Origin: DATAXP01 sp036272935
Lineage (GTDB): Bacteria > Planctomycetota > Planctomycetia > Pirellulales > PNKZ01
NCBI GenBank assembly: GCA_036272935.1
Contig: DATAXP010000032.1
Location: forward strand, 31,636-95,635
Direction of reading: 5' to 3'
Length of the DNA: 64,000 bases
This document shows positions 8,880 to 19,053 of the stretch, piece after piece; the first letter of the stretch is position 1, and each line of letters opens with the position of its first letter. The translations under genes were made by a program, and so were the position numbers. Below the pieces are notes generated by a model, which had not been told where the DNA came from, searched no databases, and worked only from the letters and a program-made list of their open reading frames with translations.

Positions 8880-10196
8880 CTACTGGCCGGCACTGCCGGA
8901 TGCAATGGCTGGCGCGATACGCCCAAGCAGCTCGTGCGTCCTGCCGATGATCCGCTCCTCGACGTCGAGCGCGTAGTCGCCGCCGGCCTCGTACCCCCCT
9001 TCGGCCGCCACGCGCCGGCTGGGAATATAGCCGACCATGTCGTTCGAGTAGCCGGCGATCCAGGTGATCGGCGAGCGAATCTCGCTTTTCAGCCGCAGCG
9101 AATAATCGACCACCGTCTCGCTACTGAGGGCAACCAGCGTGAGCCGGTCGCCGAGGCGGACAACCTGGATCGGATAATCAACCTTCGGCTTGTCGTGGTT
9201 GCGCTCCAGCTCGACGGTATCGAACGCCGCCGCCACGGGACCTTCGATCGGTTGCGGGACGTTCCCCAGCGCCACGACGACCGAGTAGGCGAGGCTGCGG
9301 CCGTGATGAGCCGCCAGCTCCAGCGGCAGCTTGCCGGGCACTTCGTCGCCGCGCGGATACGGGTTTTGATCTCCCGAGCAGCCGTTCACGAACAAGGCCG
9401 TCGTGCCCGGATAGATTTGCTCGAGCACCTGCTGGGCGAAGCCAGCGTAGTCGCCGTTGAATAGGTAGCGCGGCGAGGTGGTCTTCGGCGTCACCGACAC
9501 CAGCGAAGTGTTGTGGCAGGCGTAGCCAAACGCGACGGCCAGCAGGTGTTGCTCGGCATCGCGCACGGCGACCACCGGCACCTCGTGATCGACCGGGCCG
9601 TCGAATGTCGAACTGTTGATGAACCCGCGCCCAGGTACCAGCCGGCGGCGGTTCATGGCGAAGCCGCAACGCGCGTGGGCAAACGACACGCTGGCCGGCG
9701 CGAGCCGCTCGAGCGCCTCGCCAACGATCCGCACCAGCGAATCTTCGAGCCCGGCCAGGTACTCGGCAGTGCCCGCCTTGAACTCTTGGTGCGATTCTTG
9801 CGTCGGCTGATATTCCGGCCCACAGTGCGTGTGCGAGGCGTTGAGTAGCAGCCGGTCGGGCGGCAGCTTGAACTTTTCCTGGCAGCGGCTCGCGACGACA
9901 TCGCGCAGGCCGCGGCGCACGGCGATCAGGTCCATCGTCACCACCACCAGCCGGCCGCCGCGCTCATCTTCCAAGGCCAGCGCCTTGGCGAACAAGTCTT
10001 GCGCGACCCCTTCCGATGGCTTCTTACGGGCCGCGTAGCCGGCCATCCACATATCGTGCTTCGGCGTGATGACCGCCCGCGCCGCACCGGCTTTCCAGGC
10101 GAGCCGCGGCGGCGGGGGCTTCGTTTCCGCCGCCGGCAACGAGCAACAGGCAACGCATATCGCCGCCGTAGCGCACAGAATCGACATCGTTTTCAT
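8880..10196 (-). CDS. Secreted neutral/alkaline ceramidase-like protein
   Basis: A 438-residue protein with a signal peptide, resembling the N-terminal catalytic domain of neutral/alkaline non-lysosomal ceramidases. Family-type patterns are the opening AGAARAVITP, the metal-site segment NASHTHCGPEY, and NGCSGDQNPYPRG, which stands where ceramidases have the catalytic-serine loop. It is shorter than full ceramidases (about 650-750 residues) and lacks the C-terminal immunoglobulin-like domain. Planctomycetes carry many paralogues of this short form whose substrates are unknown, so amide hydrolysis is an inference. It is first in a leftward run with the Cu-ATPase (29-base gap). Confidence 0.8.
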   Translation of the reverse strand: MKTMSILCATAAICVACCSLPAAETKPPPPRLAWKAGAARAVITPKHDMWMAGYAARKKPSEGVAQDLFAKALALEDERGGRLVVVTMDLIAVRRGLRDVVASRCQEKFKLPPDRLLLNASHTHCGPEYQPTQESHQEFKAGTAEYLAGLEDSLVRIVGEALERLAPASVSFAHARCGFAMNRRRLVPGRGFINSSTFDGPVDHEVPVVAVRDAEQHLLAVAFGYACHNTSLVSVTPKTTSPRYLFNGDYAGFAQQVLEQIYPGTTALFVNGCSGDQNPYPRGDEVPGKLPLELAAHHGRSLAYSVVVALGNVPQPIEGPVAAAFDTVELERNHDKPKVDYPIQVVRLGDRLTLVALSSETVVDYSLRLKSEIRSPITWIAGYSNDMVGYIPSRRVAAEGGYEAGGDYALDVEERIIGRTHELLGRIAPAIASGSAGQ

Positions 10197-10305
10197 GCAC
10201 GCGATCCCAACAAGGATGACACAGTGCGTCGACTCGCACAGTACAACCGCGCATCGCGCCGATCAATGGTTGCGAGACGTTTTGAAGTCCCATTGCCCAG
10301 GGTGC

Positions 10306-10465
10306 CTGGGGCAGAGCGCAGCGATGCCCCAGCAGACAACGTTCTGTGGCTTCGCGGACTCAGCCACAGGCACCCAATTCCCTGTTTCGTCGTGTGCGGG
10401 TGCCACTGGTAGCTCGCTGCCAGTGCCGCGACGCCGATTCGGCACTGTCTGACAAGCAGACAGTG
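10306..10465. repeat. Array of four stem-loops
   Basis: Four successive inverted repeats: CTGGGGCA/TGCCCCAG at 10306-10332; CTGTGGC/GCCACAG at 10344-10369; CACTGGTAGC/GCTGCCAGTG (one G-T wobble) at 10404-10425; CACTGTCTG/CAGACAGTG at 10443-10465. The sequences differ from one another, and each stem is short and near perfect. Confidence 0.75.
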
Positions 10466-10474
10466 GCACCGGGC
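10432..10474. repeat. 43-base dispersed repeat, copy 1
   Basis: This 43-base block matches 35971-36013 at 38 of 43 positions by eye. The core is TGTCTG, a 5-base loop, CAGACA, then GTGGCACC. In this copy the element is intergenic. Confidence 0.75.
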
Positions 10475-10566
10475 GCATCGCGGCAATCAATGCTGCGTTT
10501 GCAATGATGCGGCAAGCTCGGTTACGGTAACGGGCCTTGAGAGCCAGATTTGTCGGGCAATTCACT

Positions 10567-12774
10567 ATGTTCTCGCGATCGACGTTCACTGCCGATCTGA
10601 CCGCCGGCGCGGTGGTGTTTCTCGTGGCGCTGCCGTTGTGCCTGGGCGTGGCACTGACCAGCGGCACGCCGCTGGTGTCGGGGCTGGTTGCGGGAATCGT
10701 CGGCGGCATTGTCGTTGGGGCGCTCAGCGGTTCGCACACCAGTGTCAGCGGGCCGTCGGCTGCCTTGACCGCGGTGATCGTGGCACAGCTTGCGGCGCTC
10801 GGCAGTTTTGAATCGTTCCTGCTGGCGCTCGTCGTCGCCGGGCTGATCCAGATCGGCTTGGGACTGCTGCGGGCCGGCTTCCTGGCCGAGTACGTGCCGT
10901 CGTCAGTGATCAAAGGGCTGCTGGCCGCCATCGGCGTGATCTTGGTGCTGAAGCAGATCCCGCACGTCGTCGGCCTCGATGACGATCCGCAAGGCGACAT
11001 GGCGTTCGAGCAGCCTGACGGTGATAACACCTTCACCGAGCTGGGCGATTCGCTGTTTCAATTTCACACCGGCGCGGCGCTTGTCGGCCTGTCGTCGGTC
11101 GCTGTGCTGCTGTTGTGGGACCGCGTGCCGCGGCTCAAAAAGTCGATCGTCCCCGCGCCACTGGTCGTCGTGCTGTGGGGCGTCGGCTTGCGCCTGGTGC
11201 TCGATCGCGTCGGCGGCACGTGGAGTATCGGGGCAAACCACCTGGTACAGGTGCCGATTGCCGAGAACTTTTCAGCACCCGTCGGCCTGCTCGATTCGCC
11301 CGACTTCTCGCAGTGGCTGAATCCGCGGGTGTACACCGCTGGGCTGATGGTGGCGCTCGTGGCGTCGCTCGAATCGCTGTTGAACCTCGAGGCGGTCGAC
11401 AAGATCGATCCGCAGCGGCGCAACTCACCGGCCAACCGCGAGCTGCTGGCCCAGGGGGCTGGCAACATCGTTGCAGGCCTGCTCGGCGGCATCCCCATCT
11501 CGAGCGTCATCGTGCGCAGTAGCGTGAACGTCAACGCCGGCGGGCAGACGAAGCTGGCGGCCGTGGTGCACGGCGTGCTGCTGCTGGTGTCGGTGGCGCT
11601 GTTGCCGACGTGGCTGAACATGATTCCGCTGGCCTGCCTGGCGGCCATTCTGCTGGTGACCGGCACCAAGCTCGCCAACCCGGCCCTGGTGAAGCAGATG
11701 TTCTTCGAGGGGCGCTACCAGTTCTTCCCCTTCGCGGCGACCGTCGCCGCGATCGTGCTCACCGATCTGCTCATCGGCGTTCTGATCGGCCTGGCCGTCA
11801 GCATCGGGTTCATCCTGAACAGCAATTTTCGCAGGCCGATCCGGCGGTTCGTCGAAAAGCACTTGGGGGAGAACGTCACGCACCTGGAGCTTGCCAACCA
11901 AGTCAGCTTTCTCAACCGGGCGGCGCTGACCAAGGCGCTCGACTCGGTTCCCCGCGGCGGCCAACTGCTGCTCGACGCGCAAACGACCGACTATATCGAT
12001 CCCGACGTGCTCGACCTGATCCGCGACTACGTGCAGAAGACCGCCCCCGCGCGCGGCATCGAAGTGAGCCTGCTCGGCTTCCTGCCGACGTACGACCTGG
12101 AAGATCGCATCCAGTACCTCGACCATGCGACGCGCGAACTGCAATCGTCGCTCACGCCTGCGCGCGTGTTGCAGATTCTCAAGGACGGCAACGAACGGTT
12201 CCGCGCCGGTCGGCGCCTCACGCGCGATCTAAGCCGGCAGGTACACGTGACGGCCCAGCGACAACATCCGCTGGCGGTGGTGCTGAACTGCATGGACTCG
12301 CGTTCGCCGGCCGAGTTGATTTTCGACGCTGGCATCGGCGACATTTTCGGTGTCCGCGTGGCTGGCAACGGCCTCAGCGACGAGGTCCTCGGCAGCCTGG
12401 AATATGGCTGCGCGGTGGCGGGAGCTAAGCTGATCCTGGTGATGGGTCACACCCGCTGCGGCGCCGTGACGGCGGCCGTGCAAAGTGCCGCTACCGACGG
12501 ACAGGCGCCCAAGCCTAGCGGCACCGAGCACGTCGAGTGCATCCTGCGCGACATCCAACAATCGATTGACCTGGACCAGTGTCGCGCGCTCGACGGTGCT
12601 GCCGAGGCGAAGCGCGACGAGTTCGTGGACGACGTGGCCCGGGCCCACGTGCTGCGCACCGCGGCACGGATTGACCGCGAAAGCGAGCCGTTGCGCGGCT
12701 TGGTGCGCGAGGGACGCATCGCCATCGTCGCGGCGATGTACGACATCGGCAACGGCGCAATCACATTCCTTTAG
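10567..12774 (+). CDS. SulP-family transporter fused to beta-carbonic anhydrase
   Basis: A 735-residue fusion. Residues 1 to about 430 are a SulP inorganic-anion transporter (ADLTAGAVVFLVALPLCLGV, SGPSAALTAVI, AVDKIDPQRRNSPANRELLAQG). About 430-535 resembles a STAS-like domain. The C-terminal part is a beta-carbonic anhydrase with zinc ligands C575 (NCMDSR, with D577 and R579), H628 and C631 (GHTRCGA). The enzyme interconverts CO2 and bicarbonate at the cytoplasmic mouth of a likely bicarbonate or other anion transporter. The ATG at 10567 begins just before the first SulP segment; a TTG at 10537 would add ten residues. No Shine-Dalgarno decides between them. Confidence 0.92.
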   Translation: MFSRSTFTADLTAGAVVFLVALPLCLGVALTSGTPLVSGLVAGIVGGIVVGALSGSHTSVSGPSAALTAVIVAQLAALGSFESFLLALVVAGLIQIGLGLLRAGFLAEYVPSSVIKGLLAAIGVILVLKQIPHVVGLDDDPQGDMAFEQPDGDNTFTELGDSLFQFHTGAALVGLSSVAVLLLWDRVPRLKKSIVPAPLVVVLWGVGLRLVLDRVGGTWSIGANHLVQVPIAENFSAPVGLLDSPDFSQWLNPRVYTAGLMVALVASLESLLNLEAVDKIDPQRRNSPANRELLAQGAGNIVAGLLGGIPISSVIVRSSVNVNAGGQTKLAAVVHGVLLLVSVALLPTWLNMIPLACLAAILLVTGTKLANPALVKQMFFEGRYQFFPFAATVAAIVLTDLLIGVLIGLAVSIGFILNSNFRRPIRRFVEKHLGENVTHLELANQVSFLNRAALTKALDSVPRGGQLLLDAQTTDYIDPDVLDLIRDYVQKTAPARGIEVSLLGFLPTYDLEDRIQYLDHATRELQSSLTPARVLQILKDGNERFRAGRRLTRDLSRQVHVTAQRQHPLAVVLNCMDSRSPAELIFDAGIGDIFGVRVAGNGLSDEVLGSLEYGCAVAGAKLILVMGHTRCGAVTAAVQSAATDGQAPKPSGTEHVECILRDIQQSIDLDQCRALDGAAEAKRDEFVDDVARAHVLRTAARIDRESEPLRGLVREGRIAIVAAMYDIGNGAITFL

Positions 12775-12802
12775 CCGCCGGGGAGCCAAGGCCCCGTTCG
12801 AG

Positions 12803-12920
12803 CACGGTCTCCCGACCGTGCTCCTGCCGAATGGAATGGTCGGGAGACCATTCCATAACAGTTGGTTGTCCCACGGTCTCCCGACCGTGCAACATCCGGG
12901 TGGAATGGTCAGGAGACCAT
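12803..12920. repeat. Two 69-base tandem units of GGTC-TCCC-GACC hairpins
   Basis: The 12-base core GGTCTCCCGACC or its complement occurs at 12806-12817 (+), 12838-12849 (-), 12875-12886 (+) and 12907-12918 (-, one change). Copies 1 and 3, and copies 2 and 4, are each 69 bases apart, so a two-hairpin unit has been duplicated. The flanks differ between copies but pair with themselves: CAC/GTG in one, GGAAT/ATTCC in another. The same core recurs at 60069-60080 with GGCAT/ATGCC flanks. Confidence 0.8.
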
Positions 12921-12954
12921 CCCACAACGGGGGCGTGTGGCCGACCGCCAATGA

Positions 12955-12996
12955 CGGCCGAGGCATTTTTTAACCCCATCAAGAACGCCTCGGCCG
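12955..12996. repeat. 10-base perfect inverted repeat with 22-base loop
   Basis: CGGCCGAGGC (12955-12964) is the exact complement of GCCTCGGCCG (12987-12996). The loop holds a run of six T. It lies 180 bases downstream of the SulP fusion and may act as its terminator, although the T-run is in the loop rather than after the stem. Confidence 0.6.
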
Positions 12997-13044
12997 CAGT
13001 TGCGGGCCCGGCGTCCAAACAGTAGTTCGTGTTTGAATGCGAGC

Positions 13045-13072
13045 CGTAGCGCGGCACATGTGCCGCGCTACG
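13045..13072. repeat. 28-base perfect palindrome
   Basis: The 14 bases CGTAGCGCGGCACA are followed directly by their exact reverse complement. There is no loop, so the element could be a cruciform or a dimeric protein-binding site as well as a repetitive extragenic palindrome. Confidence 0.85.
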
Positions 13073-13218
13073 CGCTCGTTTTTGCGCCGTTCTACGACTC
13101 CATCATTCGCACGGCCCGTAGTCGCAATGTTATGCATTGCACAACCAATCGCGATCGAACGATTAGCAGGCCTCGCTCCGCACGTGAAAGCCACCGCGCC
13201 CGGGAGCCAAGGACAAGT

Positions 13219-13295
13219 ACAAATTGGTGTTTTTCGGTAGTGACTAGCACACAAATTGGTTGTTCTGACTGTGAGTCTGTGCAGACCAAATTTGT
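13219..13295. promoter_or_regulatory. Putative operator: two direct and one inverted ACAAATTGGT repeats
   Basis: ACAAATTGGT occurs at 13219-13228 and 13251-13260, 32 bases apart (about three helical turns). A near-complement ACCAAATTTGT follows at 13285-13295. The group ends 20 bases before the ATG at 13316, a position suitable for a repressor site. No regulator is identifiable nearby. Confidence 0.35.
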
Positions 13296-13315
13296 AAGAA
13301 AGAAGAAGGATGTCA

Positions 13316-13642
13316 ATGCCTGATAACGAAGCCTCCAACGTGGGTTCTGCACCGCAACAGAGGTTCAGCATAAGGCGCATTGGATACTTACTATTGATCG
13401 TCTTGGGCGTGATCGCCGTTCGGGCCGCAGTGCGATTGCCACGGTTCTTTGCAGGACAACAAGCCCAAGAAAATCAAGCGCAAGAGAAACACAATCGTGA
13501 CGTCGCGCGCATTCAACAAGCGGTACAGCAAGGACAGGGCGGCGAAGCGTTCAACCGCTTGTTTGGCCAACCTGCCACGCCATCATCGCAAAAAAGTGAT
13601 CCGCCAACATCACCGCGCGCGAACACGCGTCCGAACCCGTGA
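13316..13642 (+). CDS. Small single-pass membrane protein, unknown
   Basis: A 108-residue protein with one hydrophobic segment (IGYLLLIVLGVIAVRAAV, about 20-37) followed by a Gln-rich stretch (QQAQENQAQEKH) and a Pro/Ser-rich tail. No family is recognised. The ATG at 13316 is preferred over the one at 13310 because AGAAGG lies 6 bases upstream of it. Codon use and GC are below those of the flanking housekeeping genes. Its stop overlaps a GTG that could start the next, broken, gene. Confidence 0.55.
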   Translation: MPDNEASNVGSAPQQRFSIRRIGYLLLIVLGVIAVRAAVRLPRFFAGQQAQENQAQEKHNRDVARIQQAVQQGQGGEAFNRLFGQPATPSSQKSDPPTSPRANTRPNP

Positions 13643-14204
13643 GCCACACGAGTGCATCAGCAATGCAGAATTCCGTTTGGTTGGAAAAAACTGTTCTCAA
13701 GCTTAAGTGGGCCGCGGTCCTGTTGACCGTTATGTGCCCCATTCTGTTAGCGATCAACCTGCCAGAGACGTTACGCCAGGCGGGCAGCGCAGAATGGCCG
13801 TCGGTTGAAGGCCGAGTGATCGACGTCGTCATCAAGCCATGGCTTGGCGAGAAGAAACAGGTCATGCAGTATGGCCGAGTACTCTACACGTATCAGGTCA
13901 ACGGTAAGGAGTGCACAACTGACCTAACGGACCTTGGTCCCGGCATGAAACGGCCTGACGAGATGACCGCTCGTATGGACGTTGCAGAGTATCGCCCCGG
14001 CATGTCCCCGGCATGGTCGTGCCAGTGTACTACGACCCAAATGATCCGAGCGTCGGCGTTCTGAAAACAGGCGTCCCTCCGCTGCACCTTGAGCTCATGG
14101 TCGGCCTTGCTGTCGTTGGCGCGATAAGCGCCATCGCCGCCATCTTCGTCGTCCGCGGCTGGTATTTGACTTGGAAAAAGCCGGCGGACCCGCTCGTCGC
14201 GTAA
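13639..14204 (+). pseudogene. DUF3592-like membrane protein, frameshifted by an 11-base tandem duplication
   Basis: The first part (ATG at 13663, or GTG at 13639) encodes a hydrophobic segment (WAAVLLTVMCPILLAI), then a DUF3592-like domain (VEGRVIDVVI, YGRVLYTYQVNGKEC) up to EYRPGM, and then shifts to a nonsense tail ending at 14064. The domain continues in another frame from 14013 (VVPVYYDPNDPSVGVLKTG, then a second hydrophobic segment) to the stop at 14204. Removing one copy of the 11-base repeat at 13995-14015 restores a single frame reading YRPGMVVPVYYDP, the family motif. Two shortened proteins could still be made. Shares the low-GC patch with the gene before it. Confidence 0.8.
13995..14015 (+). 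repeat. 11-base tandem duplication disrupting the DUF3592 gene
   Basis: CCCCGGCATGT at 13995-14005 is followed directly by CCCCGGCATG at 14006-14015. The extra 11 bases shift the frame by two. The pattern is that of a slipped-strand duplication. Confidence 0.85.
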
Positions 14205-14258
14205 TGCCGCTGTCGATCGCTGTGCCCCGACGATCCACCCAGCGCTGGTAGGTCGTGT

Positions 14259-14300
14259 GCTTCATCCGTGTGTATCCGCGTTCATCTGTGGTTTCTGCCA
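14259..14300. repeat. Tandem-decamer repeat, copy 1 (complement of the copy near 58530)
   Basis: Units TTCATCCGTG, TGTATCCGCG and TTCATCTGTG with a period of ten, followed by GTTTC. The complement matches the left arm of the quasi-palindrome at 58529-58606. It lies upstream of ppdK. Confidence 0.65.
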
Positions 14301-14386
14301 CTTCGACCCTCCTTGACGCTCGAAATTCGCACTGCTAAGCTCTTGCGCTCAATTTGTTTACATCCATTTCCGTGCGAGCTCGAAAC

Positions 14387-17122
<2,736 letters not shown>

Positions 17123-17204
17123 TCGCAATTAGCAATCAACATCAATGGCTATTTGTCCGACACCGAGAAATCGAGGGGCGTGCATTTCTTCGGCGCCGTA
17201 GCGG

Positions 17205-17252
17205 TATAATCCAAGTATGACAGCGGACAACTTCGACCGCACGCTAAGGGCG
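17205..17252 (+). pseudogene. Possible 5' remnant of a small gene with a -10-like box
   Basis: A TATAAT box at 17205-17210 is followed 6 bases later by ATG (17217) and codons MTADNFDRTLRAP. This resembles the first residues of a family of about 90-residue bacterial proteins that begin M..xxFxxTLRxL and continue RRPFxPF. The similarity stops near 17252, just before the convergent GYF-like gene. It may be a truncated copy or chance. The spacing would give a leaderless transcript. Confidence 0.2.
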
Positions 17253-17263
17253 CCATGTAATCC

Positions 17264-17803
17264 TCACTTGGCAATCGTCATGCCGACGATCGTGAGGCCG
17301 AGGATCGCTGCGATCTCGGCGAGGTTGAGGATCATGCCGACGATGGCCATCCATTTGTTCGAGATGGTCGAGGCCACCTTCACGCCGCCGAGGATCGCGC
17401 CCAATAGGTTGAGCGGCACGCCGGCAAAGATGCACAGGCCTGAGATGATCAACAGGGGGTCGTTGTTCGCCCCAGCTCCCCGGTTGGCGCCGATCGCTGC
17501 CACCGCCAGTACGGCGATCCACGCCGGAATACCCAGGATGCCGATCAGAAACGACGTCCACGCGGCACTCGACGATGCCGCCGCTTGCGCGTCATCCGTA
17601 AAGCTCGACGTCTTCGGTGGCGCCCAGCGACTGTCTTGCTCTAGCGCCCCCATCACCTCGGCCAGCGGCCGCCAGTCGGGCATCCCTTCGCGCCAGCCAA
17701 GATCGCCGGAGGCGATCGACCCCTGTGCGAGTTGCGACCGGACCTCGGCCGGCGTGAACGGTCCGAGCTGCTTACCATCGCGAGCGACGTAGATCGAAAG
17801 CAT
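17264..17803 (-). CDS. GYF-like (DUF4339) domain membrane protein
   Basis: A 179-residue protein. The N-terminal 55 residues are a GYF_2/DUF4339 domain (IYVARDGKQLGPFTPAEVRS, GWREGMPDWRPLAEV). Two or three hydrophobic segments follow from about residue 80 (FLIGILGIPAWIAVLAVAAI; ISGLCIFAGVPLNLLGAIL; IVGMILNLAEIAAILGL). Proteins of this layout are common in planctomycetes and have no known function. It ends convergently with ppdK. Confidence 0.8.
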   Translation of the reverse strand: MLSIYVARDGKQLGPFTPAEVRSQLAQGSIASGDLGWREGMPDWRPLAEVMGALEQDSRWAPPKTSSFTDDAQAAASSSAAWTSFLIGILGIPAWIAVLAVAAIGANRGAGANNDPLLIISGLCIFAGVPLNLLGAILGGVKVASTISNKWMAIVGMILNLAEIAAILGLTIVGMTIAK

Positions 17804-17810
17804 GGGGAGA

Positions 17811-17893
17811 AGTTATGAATTATGAGTTATGAGTTATGAGTTGGGCAACACAGTCGCACGCCCACTCATCATTCATAACTCATCACTCATAAC
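17811..17893. repeat. Quasi-palindrome with tandem-repeat arms (A)
   Basis: The left arm, 17811-17842, is built of AGTTATGA / GAGTTAT units. The right arm, 17863-17893, is the complementary CATAACTCAT type. A 20-base GC-rich loop separates them. It lies between the GYF-like gene start and the lpxA stop. Confidence 0.75.
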
Positions 17894-17898
17894 GTCGG

Positions 17899-18789
17899 CT
17901 AGCCTGCTTTGGCTTGCAGCGTCGGCAGGTCGGTGATCGCCTCGACGCCCATCTTCACGGCGGCGCCGGGCGGCAGACGGCGTTCGGCGATAATGCCGCG
18001 CTTCGACTCGGCCAGGAACGGAGCAAAGTGAGCCGCGGGGCCGGTGGTATACGTCGCGTGCAGGTGCTCGAGCACGTCGGCCCACTTCAGCCCGCTACGG
18101 TAGATGGTGCGATAGGCGTTCTTCAGCTCCAGAATGTCGTCCGCGCTAAGCCCGGCGCGCCGCAGCCCGATGGTATTGAGGCCCACCACGTAGTCGCTGC
18201 CGCCGTCGATGGTGACGAACGGAGGCACGTCCTTCGTGATGCGCGCCAGACCGCCGACCATTGCCAGCGTCCCGACGCGGCAGAACTGGTGAATGGCGAC
18301 CGCTCCCGAGATGAACGCGCGATCCTCGATCGTCACGTGTCCGGCCAACAGTGCGTTGTTGGCGAAGATGGCGTGGTTGCCGATCGTGCAGTCGTGGGCG
18401 ACATGCGCTCCGACCATGATCAGGTTGTTGTCACCGATGCGCGTCGTGCCGCTCGGGTGCAGGGCGCGGTGGATGGTGACGTTTTCGCGGATCGTGTTGC
18501 CGCAGCCGATGACAAGCTGTCCGGCGTCGCGGCTCATGCGGACGTGCTGCGGCAGTCCGCCGATCGTGGCGCGTTCGAACACCTTGCAGTCGGCGCCCAG
18601 CGTGGTGCCCTGCTTGAGCATGGCGTAGCCGCCGAGCACGCAGCGATCGCCAACGACCACGTCCGCTTCGATCACCGCATACGGGCCGACCTCAACATCG
18701 TGCCCAAGCCGTGCCGTGGGATGCACCACAGCCAAGGGGTGAATGGCCACAACTCGTTCCCCCGCATTGATGGTGGGCCTGGCTACCAT
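17899..18789 (-). CDS. lpxA: Acyl-[ACP]--UDP-N-acetylglucosamine O-acyltransferase
   Basis: A 296-residue left-handed beta-helix acyltransferase that transfers a 3-hydroxyacyl chain from ACP to UDP-GlcNAc, the first step of lipid A synthesis. Hexapeptide repeats fill residues 14-190 (VAIHPLAVVHPTARLG, VGPYAVIEADVVVG). The catalytic site GAHVAHDCTIG holds H132, matching H125 of E. coli LpxA, and VAIHQFCRVG is also conserved. A helical C-terminal domain completes the protein. The usual partners lpxD, fabZ and lpxB are absent here. The ATG at 18789 is used; an upstream ATG at 18870 would add 27 residues foreign to the family. Confidence 0.92.
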   Translation of the reverse strand: MVARPTINAGERVVAIHPLAVVHPTARLGHDVEVGPYAVIEADVVVGDRCVLGGYAMLKQGTTLGADCKVFERATIGGLPQHVRMSRDAGQLVIGCGNTIRENVTIHRALHPSGTTRIGDNNLIMVGAHVAHDCTIGNHAIFANNALLAGHVTIEDRAFISGAVAIHQFCRVGTLAMVGGLARITKDVPPFVTIDGGSDYVVGLNTIGLRRAGLSADDILELKNAYRTIYRSGLKWADVLEHLHATYTTGPAAHFAPFLAESKRGIIAERRLPPGAAVKMGVEAITDLPTLQAKAG

Positions 18790-19053
18790 GACGGCGTCCG
18801 CAGGGACCCTCGCGCAGGCATTGCGAGGCGGCGGCACGTCGGTCTGTGCCGACTTTACCGGCCTGTCCATGCTTATCGGCTTTGCCGGGCGAGAGGTTTA
18901 AGCACAGCAGGCAGAACCTAGCGAAGATGCGAGCTACCAAGCCACGATGCCGCTGCCAGCGTAGGCCGCGCGTCACCCTGGCGAAACGCCGACCGACTGC
19001 TACACTCATGCTTTCACTCACGCACAGCAGCGCATCGATCGAGGTTGGCTCGC

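Larger units (their letters stand above)
10197..10566. other. Divergent intergenic region with an array of four hairpins
   Basis: A 370-base region between the ceramidase-like gene (leftward) and the SulP gene (rightward). No convincing reading frame is present. Four consecutive inverted repeats lie between 10306 and 10465 (listed separately), and the last is part of a 43-base repeat that recurs near 35971-36013. Promoters for both flanking genes should be here, but no clear -35/-10 pair was identified. Confidence 0.6.
12775..13315. other. 541-base intergenic region holding a repeat island and a putative operator
   Basis: No protein-coding gene is supported here. The first 300 bases are almost entirely hairpin-forming repeats (12803-12920, 12955-12996, 13045-13072). 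From about 13130 base composition shifts to lower GC and stays low through 14.2 kb. A set of ACAAATTGGT repeats (13219-13295) lies just upstream of the small gene at 13316. Confidence 0.6.

Noticed and set aside
12803..12920. Considered as a small CRISPR array because of regular spacing.
   Set aside because: Only two units, alternating orientation, spacers almost identical, and no cas genes in the window.
17217..17792. A 191-residue + frame starting at the TATAAT-associated ATG.
   Set aside because: Only the first 12 codons look protein-like; the rest mirrors the GYF-like gene on the other strand.
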